Under the pieces are notes generated by a model. That model saw nothing but the letters and a program-made list of their open reading frames with translations. It was not told where the DNA came from and ran no database searches. Source: Stomoxys calcitrans (lineage: Eukaryota; Arthropoda; Insecta; Diptera; Muscidae). From it: a DNA stretch of 64,000 nt. A program made the position numbers and the translations under genes. Location of the stretch: assembly GCF_963082655.1 (NCBI RefSeq), contig NC_081552.1, positions 8,603,448 to 8,667,447 on the forward strand, in the 5' to 3' direction. Shown in pieces: positions 1 through 11,267 of the stretch. How positions within the stretch are numbered: the stretch's first letter is position 1; every line of letters starts with the position of its first letter.

Positions 1-58
1 GTCTGCCGGGCCGAATTTTGGCGTGGATGCTGCTAAAAATGTATATAAAAGAAATTTA
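1..58 (-). mobile_element. Family D 3'-end fragment
   Basis: The stretch GCCGGGCCGAATTTTGGCGT followed by GGATGCTGCTA resembles the inverted 3' end of family D seen again at 17904 (GGCCGGGTAGAATCTTGGGA then GGATGCTGCTA). It runs off the window start, so only the tip is visible. Confidence 0.4.
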
Positions 59-1518
59 TTATACCCTCCACCATAGGGGGGGTATACTAATTTCGTCATT
101 CTGATTGTAGCTACTCGAAATATTCGTCTGAGACCCCATAAAGTATATATATTCTTGATCGTCGTGAAATTTTATGTCGATCTAGCCATGTCCGTCCGCC
201 TGTCCTTCCGTCCGTACGCTACCTTCCGAAGGAATAAAGCTAGCACAAATACTTCTCATTGGTGTAGGTCGGTTGGTATTGTAAATGGGCCATATCGGTC
301 CATGTTTTGTTATAGCTGCCATATAAACCGATCTTGGGTCTTGACTTCCTGAGCCTCTAGAGTGCGCAATTCTTATCCGATTGGGACGAAATTTTGCACG
401 ACGTGTTTCGTTATTATATCAACAACTGTGCTAAGTATGGGTCAAATCGGTCCATAACCTGATATAGCTGCCATATAAACCGACCTTGGGTCTTGACTTC
501 TTGAGCCTCTAGAGCGCGCAATTCTTATGCGATAGGAATGAAATTTTGCACAACGTATTTTGTTGTTATATCCAATAACTGCGCCAAGTATGGTTCAAAT
601 CGGTCCATCACCTGATATAGCTGCCATATAAACCGATCTTGGGTCTTGACTTCTTGACTTCTTGAGCCTCTAGAGGTCGCAATTCTTATCCGATTGGAAT
701 GAAATTTTGGACGTTGTATTTTGTTATGATATCCAACAACTGTGCCAAGTATGGTTCAAATCGGTTCATAACCTGATATAGCTGTCATATAAACAGATCT
801 GGGGACTTGACTTCTTGAGCTTCTAGAGGGCGCAATTCTTATCCGATTGGAATGAAATTTTGCACGTTGTATTTTGTTATGATATCCAAAAACTTAGCCA
901 AGTGTGGTTCAAAGCGGTTCATAACCTGATATAGCTGTCATATAAACAGATCTGGAGACTTGACTTCTTGAGCTTCTAGAGGGCGCAATTCTTATCCGAT
1001 TGGAATGAAATTTTGCACGTTGTATTTTGTTATGATACCCAACAACTGTGTCAAGTGTGGTTCAAATCGGTTCATAACCTGATATAGCTGTCATATAAAC
1101 AGATCTGGAGACTTGACTTCTTGAGTTTCTAGAGGGCGCAATTATTATCCGATTTGCCTGAAATTTTGTACGACGGATTCTCTCATGACCATCAACATAC
1201 GTGTTTATTATGGTCTAAATCGGTCTATAGCCCGATACAGCTCCCATATAAATCGATCTCTCTATTTTACTTCTTGAGCCCCCAAAGGGCGCAATTCTCA
1301 TTTGAATTGGCTGACGTTTTACAAAGGTCTACAAAATATAATTTAATTGTGGTCCAAACCAGACCATATCTTGATATCGCTCTAATAGCAGAGCAAATCT
1401 TTTCTTATATCCTTTTTTTGCTTAGAAGAGAAGCTGGGCAAAGAACTCGACAAATGCGATCCATGGTGGAGGGTATATAAGATTCGGCCCGGCCGAACTT
1501 AGCACTCTTTTACTTGTT
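59..1518 (+). mobile_element. Family A element, full length (Helentron/HINE-like)
   Basis: It begins TTATACCCTCCACCATA and ends with ATGGTGGAGGGTATA, then the palindrome TTCGGCCCGGCCGAA-like hairpin and TTTTACTTGTT. Between them are a conserved head box (AAAGTATATATATTCTTGAT at about 140, then GTCGATCTAGCCATGTCCGT), at least five units of about 152 bp (each with TGACTTCTTGAGC and a CATATAAAC-type core) and a distinct terminal module from about 1140. Subterminal inverted repeats, a central minisatellite and a 3' hairpin are the published layout of DINE-1/Helentron non-autonomous elements; the class assignment is inferred from architecture only. No transposase is encoded. Confidence 0.8.
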
Positions 1519-2052
1519 TTTTTTTTTTAACGTTCCTTTAGCTCATACGTAAAAAATCACCGTTTAGATGATGCCGCCAACTGGTTACTGGCTGGACAAC
1601 TGGGTTGTGTTTGCAACTACGTGTGACCCACAAAACCAACTCAGTGCTACGTTCTTGTAGAAAGCCTATCAATAAACAATTCCACCAGTGGAAACTTTTC
1701 TCAGTGTAATAAAAAAATATTTAATCTTCTGATGCTGCTATCATCCAATACAAAACCCAATTAATTAATGTATCAAAAACAATGTTTATTCATACAATAG
1801 GCTTGTCGACAACAATCACGAACATTGTCACATTAAGCATCCCAAATAATTCCATTATACTCGTATCTGAATTTGGGGCTACGATATATTGGATTATCTG
1901 TGTAATGCACTTAGTCCTCCATGCCTTTATTTTTGACACATTTAATTCTTTACATAAAAGGGTATTAAGATCGTAGTTCATGAAAACAAATTGATAATTA
2001 ATGCTTTAGTCAGTGTTGGTGTTTTTTTTTTTTTGTGGTGGATATTTATATG
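1519..2052. other. No gene recognised
   Basis: AT-rich sequence with a poly-T run just after the family A end. Short open frames of about 60 codons exist on both strands near 1790-1980, but they overlap each other and show no recognisable motif. I see no RNA gene or transposon end here. Confidence 0.5.
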
Positions 2053-3925
2053 ACACTAGCTGGCACGGGCCCGATCCGCTGCACCTTCTTTTACTTTATA
2101 TGCAACAAAAGTTTCCTTGGAATATTTATTTTCGAAAATTAAAGAGCTTTTAGTGAAATACCATGCTACGAAAATAGTACATCGCTTGACTAAAAGTTTA
2201 ACAATATAAGTGCTTTTATCTGAATCCCATATGATCTTTATTGGTCTACGAATTTAAGTTTGGATGTAAAGTGTACTTCATTCATAAAATACTTAATTTC
2301 AGCCGGATATTGTCATGATATCTGATTTAGGAGTGTTTTCGGGAGAGATACTTGTCCATGAGAAAATATCAGCATTGTGCTCTTCTCTCAAATACCATTT
2401 ATTTAACCCCATATTGCCATTGGTTTAGAGGGGAGTTTACAGTATGAGGCGTCCCCCAAACACATGGCCCCAAAATAGGTTATCAAATTCGTTTTCTAAT
2501 CTCTAATACCTTTCATTTGAGCCACATATTGGCATGGTCGAAACATTTTTTTCCTTTGGGGGGTATTTTGGGAAAGAGGTGATGCCCTAAATACATGGTC
2601 CTAAATTTGGATATGAAATTCGTATTCTACTCCCAAATACCTTTATTTGAGCTCCATATTGCGATAGTCACTGTTTGGGGGGTATTGTGGGAAAGGGGTA
2701 GACCACCAGAAAATTGGGCCCGAAAATGGGTATCAATTCTTGCTCTACCTCCCAATACCTTTCATTTAACCTGCATATATATCTGTATATCATTTATTTC
2801 AACCCCATATTGCCATTGCCCTCAAAATTGGATATCAAATTTGTTTTCTAATCCCATTTTAACTCCTTATTGCAAAAGTCAGCAAAATATGTCCGGTTTG
2901 GGGTATTGATCCTAAAAACTATGAATATTTATTTCCACTCTCTTTAAGACTCAAATTGTCTTGGTGAGCAAATACGTCCTATTTGGGGGTTGTTATGGTG
3001 GTGGGACGTCTGCTAGACAGTTGGCCCCTAATGTTGATATCAGATACAATTTCTACACCCACATACCTTTAATTTTGGCCCCATATTTCCATAGTCGTCA
3101 AACATGACCGGCTTGGGAGATGGGCGGCCACTCAGTGAGTTGGCCTTGCAAATATATATCGGATTCGTGTTCCAATTTAAAATGCCTCTTATTTGAGCCT
3201 CATTTTGCAATAGTCAGAAAATACCTAGTATTTGGGTGGTATTGTGAGGATGGGGTGGCCCCATAGACACTTTTCCCGAATATTGATATCAACTTCGTGC
3301 TTTACTCCTAAAGACATTTCATTTGAGCCCCATATTGCTATGGTCGTAAATTTGTCCCCTTTGGGTGATGTTTTTGGTGAGAGACGGCTCCCAAACACTT
3401 GGTCCCATATTTTCATATCAGATTCGTATTCTACATTCAAGTGCCTTTTATTTAAGCCGCATATTCCCATGGTCAGTAAATAAGTCCTGTTTGGGGGGTT
3501 TTTTGGGAAAAGGGTGGATCCCCAGAAACGTGGTCCCACATTTGAGTCCCATATTGCCATGGTCGGTAAATATGTCCGATTCAGGGGTGTTTTGGGGGTT
3601 GGGGTGGTCCCCCTAATACTTGGTCCGACAATTGGATCTCAGAGAAGTTTTCTAATCTTAATTACCTTTCATTTGAGTCCCATATTGTCGTGATTGTTAT
3701 AAATATATGTTTGGTGGGTTTTAGGGTGGGGCAGCCCCCCTAGGTACCCCATCCGAAATTTGGATACCAAATTTTTATTTTTAGGATACTATATGATAGC
3801 ACACAAAATTTCGCTTTAATCGCACCACCCATCTCCGAGACTGGCTTTTCTGAAAATTAGGGTAAGGGGGAGGGTCCGCCCCCCTTCAGAAATTAAAAAA
3901 TGTAGTACCCTATTTTCATCACGGG
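2053..3925 (+). mobile_element. Family B minisatellite-bearing element
   Basis: The head CTAGCTGGCACGGGCCCGAT, followed by CGCTGC and TTTTACTTTATATG, matches the family B start at 18413, 24433 and 62995. The body is many degenerate units of about 120-130 bp, each built from a CATTTGAGCCCCATATTG block, a G-rich TTTGGGGGTG block, a C-rich block and a GATATCAGATTCGT block. It fades into GGGAGGGTCCGCCCC near 3870. The AAAC-rich tail seen in other copies is missing, so this copy is probably 3' truncated. The ORFs within it are shadows of the repeat. Transposon class unknown. Confidence 0.7.
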
Positions 3926-4373
3926 GTCCAAGACGATCGTATATTCCCGTCTATCCGTCCATCCTTCTGTTGAAATCACGCAAAAAATTAATATATGTCC
4001 ATGAACATTTGATATGGGTTCATTTGGTATGGGCGGATTTTTGCGAAAAGTGGTTAATATATAAATCCTAATAAAAAACGAATGGAGATATCTTAGTAAT
4101 TCTTTTTAAATAGTGCAAATAAAAGTGTCTTTAAAAAAACTAAAAATGAATTCTGCCCGATTTTTTTTTTTTTTTTAAACCCCAAAATACCCTTTTCAAG
4201 CAAAGGTGGTTTCAAAATCGGCATTTGATAGTCAATTTGCTGTGGAGGCTAAAAATATTGTTAGGTGGAAAAAATCTTTTGCATGGGTTAAGGGTACATA
4301 AGGAGTAGAAAAAACATGTGGCTAATTGGTGGATCTGGGCTTTTGAAATTTTAAACTCGAGGCATTTTTCTAA
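3926..4373. other. Unassigned sequence between family B and family C
   Basis: AT-rich, with a run of 16 or more T near 4160. Phrases such as GTCTATCCGTCCATCC at the left edge hint at another degenerate dispersed element. No ORF or RNA gene is supported. Confidence 0.4.
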
Positions 4374-5350
4374 TTATACCCTACACCACTACTGTGGTAC
4401 AGGGTATTACAACCTAGTGCACTTGTTTGTAACTCCCAAGGAAGAGAGATCTACCCATTGATCAACTCTGAATCACTTCTTTGATTCGATTTAGCTATGT
4501 CCGTCTGTCCATGTTAATTTGTGTGCAAACTACAGGTCGCAGTTTTCATCCGGTCTTAAAATTTTGTGCAGGCATGTTTTTCGACCTAAAGACAAATCCT
4601 ATTGAAATCGGAAAAATACGTTCAGATTTGGATATAGCTCTCATATATATGTTCGTCCAATCGGGAGATCGGTATATGTGGCAGCTATATCCAAATCTAA
4701 ACCGATATGGCCCATTCGCAGTCCAACGACCTCCATCAACAGAAAGTATGTGTGCAAAATTTAAAGCGGCTAGCTTTGCGTGATCGACCGCTATCGTAAT
4801 TTCGACAAACGGACGGGCGGATATGGCTATAACGACTCAGAACGTCGAGACGACCAACAATACACATTCTTACACTCTGGCATATAGACCGATCGCTCGA
4901 GTTAAGGTCTTGGACCCATAAAAGGCGCATTTGTTGTCCAATGTCGCCGAAATTTGGAACAGTGAGTTGTGCCTAGGGCCTTCGACATCCTTCTTTTTAG
5001 AAAAAAAGTGTAAAAAAGTATATTTGATTAAAGTTCATTCTAAGTTTAATTAAAAATGCATTTACTTTCTTTTAAAAAAATCCGCAATTACTTTTTGGGC
5101 AACCCAATAGCTATCAAAAAGACCAATATTTTGTTCTACAAATTTAAAGAATGACTTGCACTTATTAGACCTTTCAATGTCCGTGCCGAATTCAGTCAAT
5201 ATCGGACCATGTTTCGATATAGCAGCTATAGGGACATAAATTATGAATTCTTAACCGGATTATGACAAAAGATAGTTTACATATATACGCGATGTGCTGG
5301 GTATCCAAAGTTCCAAAGGCCCGGCCGAACTTATCGCCTTTTTACTTGTT
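4374..5350 (+). mobile_element. Family C element, interrupted by a mariner MITE fragment
   Basis: It starts TTATACCCTACACCACTACT with an immediate foldback (GTGGTACAGGGTAT), the family C head. The interior has GATTTGGATATAGCTC units as in other copies. A mariner-type MITE fragment interrupts it at 4995-5107. The right end (GGCCCGGCCGAACTTATCGC then TTTTTACTTGTT) is of family A type, so this is either a recombinant C/A element or two neighbours merged by deletion. Confidence 0.65.
4995..5107 (-). mobile_element. Mariner-type MITE, one half
   Basis: The segment ending AATTACTTTTTGGGCAACCC is the inverted left half of the complete MITE at 14534-14770, including the ATATTTGATTAAAGTTCATT stretch. 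The other half and its terminal repeat are missing. Confidence 0.8.
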
Positions 5351-5721
5351 TAAATGAAATTCATTTAAACACTTATTGCTTTGCAGTAATACTTATTAAG
5401 TTATTTCATTATAAGGAATATTATGTCGGTAGACTAGAGGATGCGTGCAAGACTACCAAACATGAAATCATTAGTTTAAAGCACGGCGGCAGCAAAATTG
5501 TTTCTAGGTTATTAGAAGAGTGACAGAAAATTGCCGAGAGCAATTAGTTATCGTACGAAGCTCGAGCCGAACAAAGAAAATAAATTATTATTAGAAAAGA
5601 TTATAAGAAGAAAATAAATTATTTTCTATTGTTTCAAATTTAAGCAATTTTTAGCTTCAACGACTAAAACCGCATACCCAATGTGGTGTAGGGTATCTAA
5701 AGGTCGGCTTCGCCTTACTTT
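5351..5721. other. AT-rich spacer ending in a family C 3' tip
   Basis: No gene is seen. The last 80 bases (about 5640-5719) read CATACCCAATGTGGTGTAGG, then GGTCGGCTTCGCC, which matches the subterminal repeat and 3' hairpin of family C. A C-element end therefore abuts the next family A copy. Confidence 0.5.
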
Positions 5722-6910
5722 TTATACCCTCCACCATAAGATGGGGGGTATACTAATTTCGTCATTCTGATTGTAACTACTCGAAATATTCGTCTGAGAC
5801 CCCAAAAAGTATATATATTCTTGATCGTCGTGAAATTTTATGTCGATATAGCCATGTCCGTCCATCTATCCGTCCGTCCGTCCGTCCGTCTGTCTGTCGA
5901 AAGCATGCTATCTTCCGAAGGAGTAAAGCTAGCCGCTTGAAATTTTGCACAAATACTTTTTATTAGTGTAGGTCGGTTGGTATTGTAAATGGGCCATATC
6001 GGTCCATGTTTTGATATAGCTGCCATATAAACCGATCTTGGGTCTTGACTTCTTGAGCCTCTAGAGTGCGCAGTTCTTATCCGATTGGGTTGAAATTTTG
6101 CACGACGGTTTTGTTATGACATACAACAACTGTGCCAAGTATGGTTCAAATCGGTCCATAACCTGATATAGCTGCCATATAAACCGATTTTGGGTCTTGA
6201 CTTCTTGAGCCTCTAGAGTGCGCAATTCTTATCCGATTGAAATGAAATTTTGCACGACGTGTTTTGTTACGATATCCAACAACTGTGCAAAGTATGGTTC
6301 AAATCGGTTTATAACCTTATATAGCTGTCATATAAACCGATCTTGGGTCTTGACTTCTTGAGCCTCTAGAGGACGCAATTCTTATCCAATTTGAATGAAT
6401 TTTGGTACGTAGTACTTTGTTATGATATCCAACAACTGTGTCAAATATGGTTCAAATCGGTTCATTACCTGATATAGCTGCCATATAAACCGATCTTGAT
6501 CTTGACTTCTTGAGCCTCTAGAGGTCGCAATTATTATCCGATTTGCCTGAAATTTTGTACGACGGACTCTCTCATGACCATTAACATACGTGTTTATTAT
6601 GGTCTGAATCGGTATATAGCCCGATACAGCTCCCATATAAATCGATCTCTCTATTTTACTTCTTGAGCCCACAAAGGGCCCAATTCTTATTCGAATTGAC
6701 TGACATTTTACACAGGTCTCCAACATATAATTTAATTGTGGTCCAAACCGGACCATATCTTGATATCGCTCTAATAGCAGAGCAAATCTTTTCTTATATC
6801 CTTTTTTTTTGCCTAAGAAGAGATGCCGGGAAAAGAACTCGACAAATGCGATCCATGGTGGAGGGTATATAAGATTCGGCCCGGCCGAACTTAGCGCGCT
6901 TTTACTTGTT
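5722..6910 (+). mobile_element. Family A element, full length
   Basis: TTATACCCTCCACCATAAGA start, head box at about 5805, four internal units at a spacing of 152-153 bp (ACCGAT landmarks near 6031, 6183, 6336 and 6489), the terminal module from about 6535, then ATGGTGGAGGGTATA, the GGCCCGGCC hairpin and TTTTACTTGTT. All structural parts are present. Confidence 0.82.
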
Positions 6911-7719
6911 ATATATGTTATTCTTCATTTATATCTGAAAAAGGTTCTGTTGCTTCCATTGGTAACACTGCTAATACTTGCTAAACTACTTCAATAATTA
7001 TGTGTGGTGGCTCTTACCCAACTCCCAACTGCTATTAGTTAATTTAACTTACACTTGACTTAATGTCAATTTCCTAGACATTTAAACACTCTCGGAAACG
7101 CATATCGTAAATCTTTTTGTTCTTCCGCCGTAACTTAGTTACTTAGCCATCCAAGGCTTTATTTGAATGGTATTCAACAAAGAGAAGAATAGTGAACACA
7201 ATACGACTGAACGGAGAATAACCGAGAATCTCTTATATCATAAAACCACACATTTTTATATGGGTTGTAGGCAGATCACAAGCCAAAAGCGGCTAAGTCA
7301 GTTTAAACAAAAGCTGTTCACCAATCTCAACCCATCACACGAACCTATCAACAGCGAATTTTGACAAACATTTTATGAAAATAACCCTTCTAGAAAATAT
7401 TTTTGTGAAAAACCAATCAGACATTGTCTATCAATTGCCTACTATTTAATAACGTACATCTACGCTATAAGTGGAAATAGTGCAGTACCACAATATAAAT
7501 GCCAAAACACAATTTTTAGCAGGTTTTGATGGATTTGGCAGAGATTTTTAGACGGGTAACGAAAAAATTCATGCGAAATTTCGAGCAGAACTACGCAAAA
7601 CTGTAGTAACTACTGCTCTATAAGTTCAAATCTATCATGGCATATACAATATGTACGAAAAAAAACAGTGGCTAGACAGACAAATAAAGAATTCAAAATC
7701 TCGAAAATAAGCGCTAGAT
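6911..7719. other. No gene recognised
   Basis: Mostly unique-looking AT-rich sequence. A 65-codon frame at 7167-7364 has no recognised motif. From about 7640 the text (CAGTGGCTAGACAGACAAAT) resembles 11100-11125, suggesting remnants of one repeat family that also carries the palindrome at 7720. Confidence 0.45.
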
Positions 7720-7758
7720 CGATACGTTATGGCAATTTATTATTGCCATAACGTATCG
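7720..7758. repeat. Perfect palindrome, 17-bp arms
   Basis: CGATACGTTATGGCAAT at 7720-7736 is followed by the 5-nt spacer TTATT and its exact inverted copy at 7742-7758. It lies where an unassigned repeat meets a minus-strand family B copy. Confidence 0.95.
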
Positions 7759-8035
7759 GGACGCATGGGATGTATGTGCTGACCATTATAATATGGGGCT
7801 CAAACAAAAGATATTTTAGAGTAGAACACGAATCTGATATATATTTTCAAGTCACTGGGTGGAATAGATACCCACTTTCGGGAACAGGTTTCCGGGAGTC
7901 TACACTACCATCTAAATCCACCAACTATCACCCTGGAGGCCTTCCCACTCCCAAAATTTCCATGAGAATATCAGGCTCAAATAAAGTCTTTTAAGAATGG
8001 AGTATATCTTACATCCAACTTAAATAACCCTAAAC
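7759..8035 (-). mobile_element. Family B fragment
   Basis: Inverted family B units: AATATGGGGCTCAAA, AGAGTAGAACACGAATCTGA and TGGGTGG-type blocks. It is separated from the next copy by about 115 bases of other sequence. Confidence 0.6.
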
Positions 8036-8149
8036 CCTCCGAGCAAATTTATAGATCGATTAAGATCTTACGGTATTTAAATAAATGTATTTATATTGCT
8101 ATACTGTTAGTCAAGGGACACATATACCATTTTTGTGGCTTGGTATTTC

Positions 8150-9835
8150 ACTAAAATCTCCGATTTTCTTGAAATTTTCACAGATGGCGCATAATGATCC
8201 CGTGGTGAAAATATGGTACACGCGGCGGATCCTCCCCCTTAACCTAACCTTTCAGAAACGCCAGATCTCGGAGACGGGGGGTGGGCATGGGGGTCCGCCC
8301 CATCCCCAAAACCAACCAAATATATTTATAGACCAATCGCAACAATATGGGACTCAAATGAAAGGTATTTAAGATCAGAAAACGTATCTGATATCCAATT
8401 GTCGGACCAAGTGTTTGGGGGACCACCCCAACCCCCAAAACACCCCTAAATAGGACATATTTACCGATCATGTCAATATGGGACTCAAATGAAAGGTATT
8501 TGCGAATAAAATAGGAATCTGATATTCAAATATGGGAAAAAATTTCTAGGGGTCCACCCCTTCCCCAAAACGCGCCCCAAAAGGACTTATTTACTGGTCA
8601 TGGCAATATGGGGCTTAAATAAAAGGTATATGAGTGTAGAATATGAATCTGATATCCAGATGTGGGACCAAGTGTTTGGGGGGCCGTCCATCCCCGAGAA
8701 CATACCCCAAAGAAGACAAATAGCAATATGGGACTCAAATGAAAGGCATTTGGAAGTAAAGCACGAATCTGATATCAATGTTCGGGAAAAGTGTTTATGA
8801 GGCCAGCCCACCCCCATAACACCATCCAAATAGAAAGTATTAGCTGACCATTGCAATATTGGGCTCAAAGAGGAGGTGTTTTAGAGTAGAACACGAATCT
8901 GATATATATTTTCAAAGCCAAGTCACTGAGTGGCCGCCCCATCCCCCAAAACACCCCCCAAACCGGTTATATTTGCCGACTATAGAAAAATGGAGCTTAA
9001 ATGAAAAGTATTTGGGATTAGACCATTAAGCTGACATCAGCATTCGGGACTAACTGTCTAGGGGACGTCCCACCACCTTAACAACTCCCAAATAGGACGC
9101 ATTTGCTCACCAAGACAATTTTGGTCTTAAAGACAGGGTAGCTCGATATTAATAGTTTTTAGGGCCTCTACCCCAAACCGGACATATTTGCTGGCATTTT
9201 CAATAAGGGGTTAAAGTAAATGGTATTTGAGATTAGAAAACGAATTTGATATCCAATTTTGAGGGCATTGGCAATATGGGTTTCAAATATATTAGAATAG
9301 AGCACGTTGCTGATATATTTTCAGGGCTTAGTGTTTGGGGGACCACCCCACTCCCCAAAACACCCTTAAATCGGTCATATTCACCCCTAAATACGGGACC
9401 AATTTCTGGGGGTCTACTCCTTTCCCAAAATACCCCACAAAAAGCAATTTTTTAGTGACCATTGCAATATGGGGCTCAAATAAAGGCATTTGAGAGTAGA
9501 ATACGAATTTCATATCCAAATGTAGGACCATGTATTTTAGGCATCACCCCTTCCCTAAAACACTCCCCAAAGGGTAAAAATTTTTCGACCATGCCAATAT
9601 GTGGCTCAAATGAAAGGTATTTGAGATTAGAAAACGAATTTGGTAACCAAACTTAGAGCCATGTGTTTGGGGGACGCCTCATCCTGTAAACTCCCCTAAA
9701 CCAATAGCAATATGGGGTTTAAAGAAATGTCATTTGAGAGAAGAGCACGATGCTGATATTTTTCAAGGCCAAGTGTCTGGGAGACCACCCCCGAAAACAC
9801 CCCTAAATCAGACATCATGAGAATATCGAATCTAT
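8150..9835 (-). mobile_element. Family B element, minus orientation
   Basis: The 3' part is at the left: CAGAAACGCCAGATCTCGGA and GGGTCCGCCCC near 8260-8300. About ten units then recur, each containing GGGACTCAAATGAAAGGTAT or GGGGCTCAAAT and a CCCCCAAAACACCCC block. The B head (GGCGCAGCGGAG in this orientation) is not seen at the right end, so the copy is 5' truncated. Confidence 0.7.
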
Positions 9836-9984
9836 GGTGGTGAGTATTTGTTATTTTTCCCCTAAAACATACCTACGATTGCATTGGTGCCTACGTTGCT
9901 CTGTTTTGCAGGCCACACGTCCTCATAGGAATAGTTTTGCTTTCATTTATGTAAGTCTGCTACATTTAACTAATTCTGCAATAA

Positions 9985-10340
9985 TTCGGTGATTTGTGAA
10001 CCAATAATCCTCACGAAGTTTGGCAAGAAGATTTCTCTTGGAAATCTTCGGATTACTGGTGAATTTCATATTAATCGGTTCAGATGTACAGAGCTCCATA
10101 ATAGTTCCCATATATATGTATCTCCCGATTTTTCACTTTTAGTGTGTTTGCAAGTGCATTTATCAATCGAATTTCTAAAAATTTTACCTAGAGATTTCGT
10201 CTATGGCCCCCACATGTACGGATGTTGGTAGAAACTATTCATTCTACATTTTAATTTCGATGACTTAGCCTGCATACCCGTGTAGTGTAGGGTATCAAAA
10301 GGTAGGCTTTGCCCGACTTTATCCCGTCCTAACTTGTTCT
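9985..10340 (+). mobile_element. Family C 3' part
   Basis: It contains GGTGAATTTCATATTAATCG and GTTCCCATATATATGT as in other C copies. It ends GTGTAGTGTAGGGTATC, then GGTAGGCTTTGCCCGACTT, the family C subterminal repeat and 3' hairpin. The 5' part is missing. Confidence 0.6.
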
Positions 10341-10489
10341 AAATAAAACTCCAATCTTGACAAAAATATTAACGAAACTACAGTGTTCTCTACACTGGAC
10401 TAACTAATTGTGGGCATATAAAGTACGTCGTTAATGACGGTCGTGGCGGACTAGAAATCGCTACCCATAATGGTCTACATTAAGAATCG

Positions 10490-10682
10490 AGAACATGCAA
10501 TTTGAACCGCAATTTTCATCCGATTTGGCTGAAATTTTGTATATGGTGTACTGTACATCGTGTACTCCCAACAACTGCTCCAAGTATGGTCCAATTCGGT
10601 TTATAGCTAGATATAGCTCCAATATTTTAGCAGAAGCCATGGTGGTGGGTTCTCAAGATTCGGCCCGGTCGCTTTAACTTGT
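10490..10682 (+). mobile_element. Family D 3' fragment
   Basis: One internal unit (CGATTTGGCTGAAATTTTGT) followed by CCATGGTGGTGGGTTCTCAA and GATTCGGCCCGGTCG, a shortened family D/A-type 3' end. Confidence 0.65.
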
Positions 10683-10689
10683 GATTGAC

Positions 10690-11060
10690 TAAGGTCATTT
10701 AAGCTCTCAATATTTCATTTGTGCTTTCACCACACAATGTGGAGCTTCGCTAGTAGGGGACTTGTGTACTGGTATTTCTTTGCCTGCCTGTCGCTATTGT
10801 TGAAAACAACATTAAAGTGTGATACTTCAAGTTGTTGTTAATTCTTTTGTTTCTACTATGTGTTAAAACATTGTTTAAACCTATCCCAGACTTAGCAGCT
10901 ATCAAAGCTGTCTACTATACCGTAAGCATAGGAAGGCTACCGGTGTCATGGTTTTCATACTATAGTACAGGCCCCTTATGATAGTGGGTAAACTAAAGAA
11001 CTAGTTTAACAATACACTGGTACAAATGACATCTATGTAATCAAAACTACATTTAGTTAT
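10690..11060. other. No gene recognised
   Basis: Moderately AT-rich, without long ORFs or recognised repeats. Possibly unique spacer. Confidence 0.4.
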
Positions 11061-11207
11061 CTAGACATACAGTTATGTGCAAAAAAATAGGGACAGCGGA
11101 TGGACAGACAAATAAAAGATTCTAAAATGCGTAAAATGAAAGCTAAATTTATTGGTTGTAGCAATTTTTTATTGCATATATACTGCAAAAATAATTGTCG
11201 TTACTGT

Positions 11208-11267
11208 CTTTTGCGAAATATCAGAATATGTTCGACTTTTTGAACATATTCTGATATTTCGCAAAAG
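11208..11267. repeat. Perfect palindrome, 26-bp arms
   Basis: CTTTTGCGAAATATCAGAAT plus ATGTTC (11208-11233), an 8-nt spacer GACTTTTT, and the exact inverted copy at 11242-11267. Flanking text from about 11075 to 11340 (GGGACAG on both sides, AATAAAAG motifs) suggests it is the core of a small foldback element; its outer ends are not defined. Confidence 0.95.

Noticed and set aside
1154..1480. A 108-codon plus-strand frame recurring in family A terminal modules (also 57878-58204, and inverted at 38892-39206), with an overlapping minus-strand frame of up to 147 codons
   Set aside because: Comparing the 1154 and 57878 copies over about 16 codons, I count six amino-acid-changing differences and one silent one, so there is no sign of protein-level constraint. 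Other copies (26275, 6663, 49099) are broken.
3225..3616. Overlapping ORFs of 83-111 codons in family B
   Set aside because: They recur on both strands of every B copy with frequent breaks and are by-products of the repeat units.
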